A stretch of 64,000 bases of DNA from Solirubrobacteraceae bacterium (lineage in GTDB: Bacteria; Actinomycetota; Thermoleophilia; Solirubrobacterales; Solirubrobacteraceae), in the NCBI GenBank assembly GCA_017882375.1, contig JADGPP010000004.1, positions 30,844-94,843 of the forward strand, in the 5' to 3' direction. Below the pieces are notes generated by a model that did no database searches, was not told where the DNA came from, and saw only the letters and a program-made list of their open reading frames with translations. The translations under genes were made by a program, and so were the position numbers. This document shows positions 62,256 through 64,000 of the stretch, in pieces; position 1 is the first letter of the stretch, and each line of letters begins with the position of its first letter.

Positions 62256-63620
62256 ATGTCTGAGGAGCCCGTGAAGTTCACGCTGTCCGAGCGCGACATC
62301 CCGACGCACTGGGTGAACCTGCTCCCCGACCTGCCCGGCGAGCCGCTGCCGCCGCTCTCCCCTCAGACGATGGAGCCCGCGGGGCCCCCCGACCTGACGC
62401 CGATCTTCCCGATGGCGCTGATCGAACAGGAGGTCTCCACCGAGCCCGACATCGAGATACCCGAGGAGGTGCGCGACGCCTACAAGCTGTGGCGCCCCAC
62501 GCCGCTGTTCCGGGCCCGCCGCCTGGAGCGCGAGCTCGATACTCCTGCGCACATCTATTACAAGTACGAGGGCGTCTCACCCGCCGGATCGCACAAGCCC
62601 AACACGGCGGTGCCGCAGGCCTACGAGAACGCCCGGGCCGGCATCAAGCGCCTGGCGACCGAGACGGGCGCCGGGCAGTGGGGCTCCTCGCTGGCGTTCG
62701 CGTGCTCGCTGTTCGGCCTGGAGTGCGAGGTCTTCATGGTCGGCTCCTCCTACGACCAGAAGCCCTATCGCCGCTCGATGATGCAGACCTGGGGCGCGAC
62801 CGTCCACCGCTCTCCGAGCACGCTCACCGGCTCCGGCCGGGCCCAGCAGGCCCACCCGACCGGCTCGCTCGGCATCGCCATCTCCGAGGCCGTCGAGATC
62901 GCAGCGGGACGCGAGGACACCAACTACGCGCTCGGCTCCGTCCTCAACCACGTGCTGCTGCACCAGACCGTGATCGGCCAGGAGGCCGCAGCGCAGATGG
63001 CGATGGCGGGCGAGCAGCCCGATGTCATCGTGGCCTGCGTCGGCGGAGGCTCGAACTTCGGCGGCCTCACGTTCCCGTTCGTGCGCGAGGTGCTCAAGGG
63101 CAGGGCGAGCACGCGCTTCATCGCGGCCGAGCCCTCCGCCTGCCCGACGCTAACGCGCGGCACCTACCGCTACGACTACGGCGACACCGCTGGGCTCACG
63201 CCGCTGATGCCCATGTACACGCTCGGCCACGACTTCGTGCCGCCGCCCGTGCACGCGGGCGGGCTGCGCTACCACGGCGACGCGCCGATGGTCTGCGGGC
63301 TCGTGCGGGCGGGCCTCGTCGAGGCGCGCGCATACCGCCAGAACGAGACCTTCGAGGCCGCCGTGCGGTTCGCGCGCAGCGAGGGCATCATCCCCGCGCC
63401 CGAGCCCGCGCATGCCATCCGCGCGGTCATCGAGGAGGCCGAGTCGGCGCGCGAGGCGGGCGAGGCGCGCGTGATCCTCTTCGGGCTCTGCGGCCACGGC
63501 CACTTCGACCTGTCGGCCTACGACGCCTACCTGGCCGGCGAACTCGAGGACCCCGAGTTCTCCGAGCAGGAAATGGACGACGCGCTCGCGCGCCTTCCCC
63601 AGACTCCCGCCATCGCCTGA
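62256..63620 (+). CDS. trpB: TrpB-like pyridoxal-phosphate enzyme (TrpB2 type)
   Basis: A 454-residue relative of tryptophan synthase beta. The PLP lysine is in [19 protein letters not shown], where TrpB2 has SHKPN in place of the SHKxN of TrpB1. The phosphate site is [12 protein letters not shown], and the N-terminal extension ([17 protein letters not shown]) is typical of TrpB2. No trpA is beside it. TrpB2 enzymes can make tryptophan from indole and serine or act on phosphoserine; which applies here is unknown. Strong Shine-Dalgarno GAGGAGGGA before ATG. Confidence 0.92.
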   Translation: MSEEPVKFTLSERDIPTHWVNLLPDLPGEPLPPLSPQTMEPAGPPDLTPIFPMALIEQEVSTEPDIEIPEEVRDAYKLWRPTPLFRARRLERELDTPAHIYYKYEGVSPAGSHKPNTAVPQAYENARAGIKRLATETGAGQWGSSLAFACSLFGLECEVFMVGSSYDQKPYRRSMMQTWGATVHRSPSTLTGSGRAQQAHPTGSLGIAISEAVEIAAGREDTNYALGSVLNHVLLHQTVIGQEAAAQMAMAGEQPDVIVACVGGGSNFGGLTFPFVREVLKGRASTRFIAAEPSACPTLTRGTYRYDYGDTAGLTPLMPMYTLGHDFVPPPVHAGGLRYHGDAPMVCGLVRAGLVEARAYRQNETFEAAVRFARSEGIIPAPEPAHAIRAVIEEAESAREAGEARVILFGLCGHGHFDLSAYDAYLAGELEDPEFSEQEMDDALARLPQTPAIA

Positions 63621-64000
63621 GCCGCGGGCCCAGACGGACACATCGCCGACCGTGAGAAACGGGCCGGCGGCGCCGGTCTCCCACGCTGCTGGCTCACGGT
63701 CTATTGAGCGAGCGTACAGGCTGTCGGCGACCGTGGCTCGGGCTACCCGGCGCCCACATCGAGATATGAGCGTACGCGCTCCACGAGCGCTTCACGAGCC
63801 ACTGCGCTCGGGCGCCTATCCGGCCGATCTTGCAGCCGCTGACCTTTGCCCGGCGCCCTTCGCGCGCCTCGTCGAGGCCGTCCGCACAGCCGTCGAGCGG
63901 GCGACGGAGGGCTAGTGAGATCGAACGGACGATCCCGTCGCTCAACGCTGAAAGGGCCAGCCTTGGCGTGCGCCCTGAGCGACGGAACCTCCACCTACTC
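63621..64000. other. Right-end stretch without a supported gene
   Basis: Open frames exist on both strands (for example plus strand 63766-63915, ALHEPLRSGAYPADLAAADL), but none shows a clear family, ribosome binding site or consistent start. ACCGTGAG and CTCACGGT form a distant inverted repeat near 63649-63700, which may be part of a terminator after trpB. Confidence 0.3.

Noticed and set aside
63652..63915. An 87-residue frame at the right end
   Set aside because: The first half is Arg/Ala-rich noise, no ribosome binding site is visible and no family is recognised. Only the last 40 residues look protein-like, so it is listed as an unsupported stretch.

Overview
This window is about 64 kb of very high-GC DNA from an actinobacterium. 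Several features point to the class Thermoleophilia (Solirubrobacter/Conexibacter-like). These are actinobacterial IHF (mihF) beside gmk-rpoZ-coaBC, a CysO-like sulfur carrier, a GarA-like FHA protein, a caa3-type CtaG, an RNase J plus PNPase RNA-decay set, and many genes that start directly behind a TAnnnT box without a Shine-Dalgarno. The placement is inference from gene content and codon use; no 16S gene is present.

Layout. 1-13.1 kb: the 3' end of secF, recJ, a bifunctional RelA/SpoT enzyme, a lipid kinase, a SAM riboswitch controlling thrC-cysO, ctaG, an FHA gene, and a polar amino acid ABC transporter operon. 13.1-14.7 kb: chrA and a small dimeric-barrel gene. 14.9-23.0 kb is an accessory island at an intact tRNA-Arg(CCG) gene. 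The 3' part of the tRNA is present three times as direct repeats (14894, 17411, 22955), which outlines two tandem integrated elements. Cargo includes a nuclease-like/DUF2283 pair, a HicB-like gene, a DUF6036-type nucleotidyltransferase pair framed by a 102-bp duplication, an alpha/beta hydrolase with a divergent TetR gene, IS630 and integrase relics, a frameshifted gene, and one integrase with all its catalytic residues.

23.1-33.8 kb: rnz, then a complete translationally coupled pyr operon (pyrR-pyrB-pyrC-isochorismatase-carA-carB-pyrK-pyrD) with a PyrR-type RNA site overlapping the pyrR ribosome binding site. 33.9-37 kb: mihF, gmk, rpoZ, coaBC and a TPR gene. 37-49.3 kb: a structured leader with an intrinsic terminator, then rimP-nusA-ylxR-infB-rbfA-nrnA-truB-ribF, rpsO, pnp and an M16 peptidase; this is a transcription/translation/RNA-processing cluster. 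49.3-52.6 kb: dapB-dapA-rnj. 52.5-54.7 kb: a convergent two-component system. 54.8-60.7 kb: ftsK, a RodZ-like gene, cinA, thpR and a convergent Cys-rich secreted protein. 60.8-63.6 kb: LexA-boxed recA, a cytochrome P450 relic where recX is often found, and a trpB2-type gene. The last 380 bases hold no gene I can support.

The core segments are ordinary housekeeping operons with 1-4 base overlaps between genes. The most unusual parts are the tandem tRNA-Arg island, the SAM riboswitch placed over threonine synthase plus a sulfur carrier, the rimP leader, and a zinc-knuckle tail on NusA.
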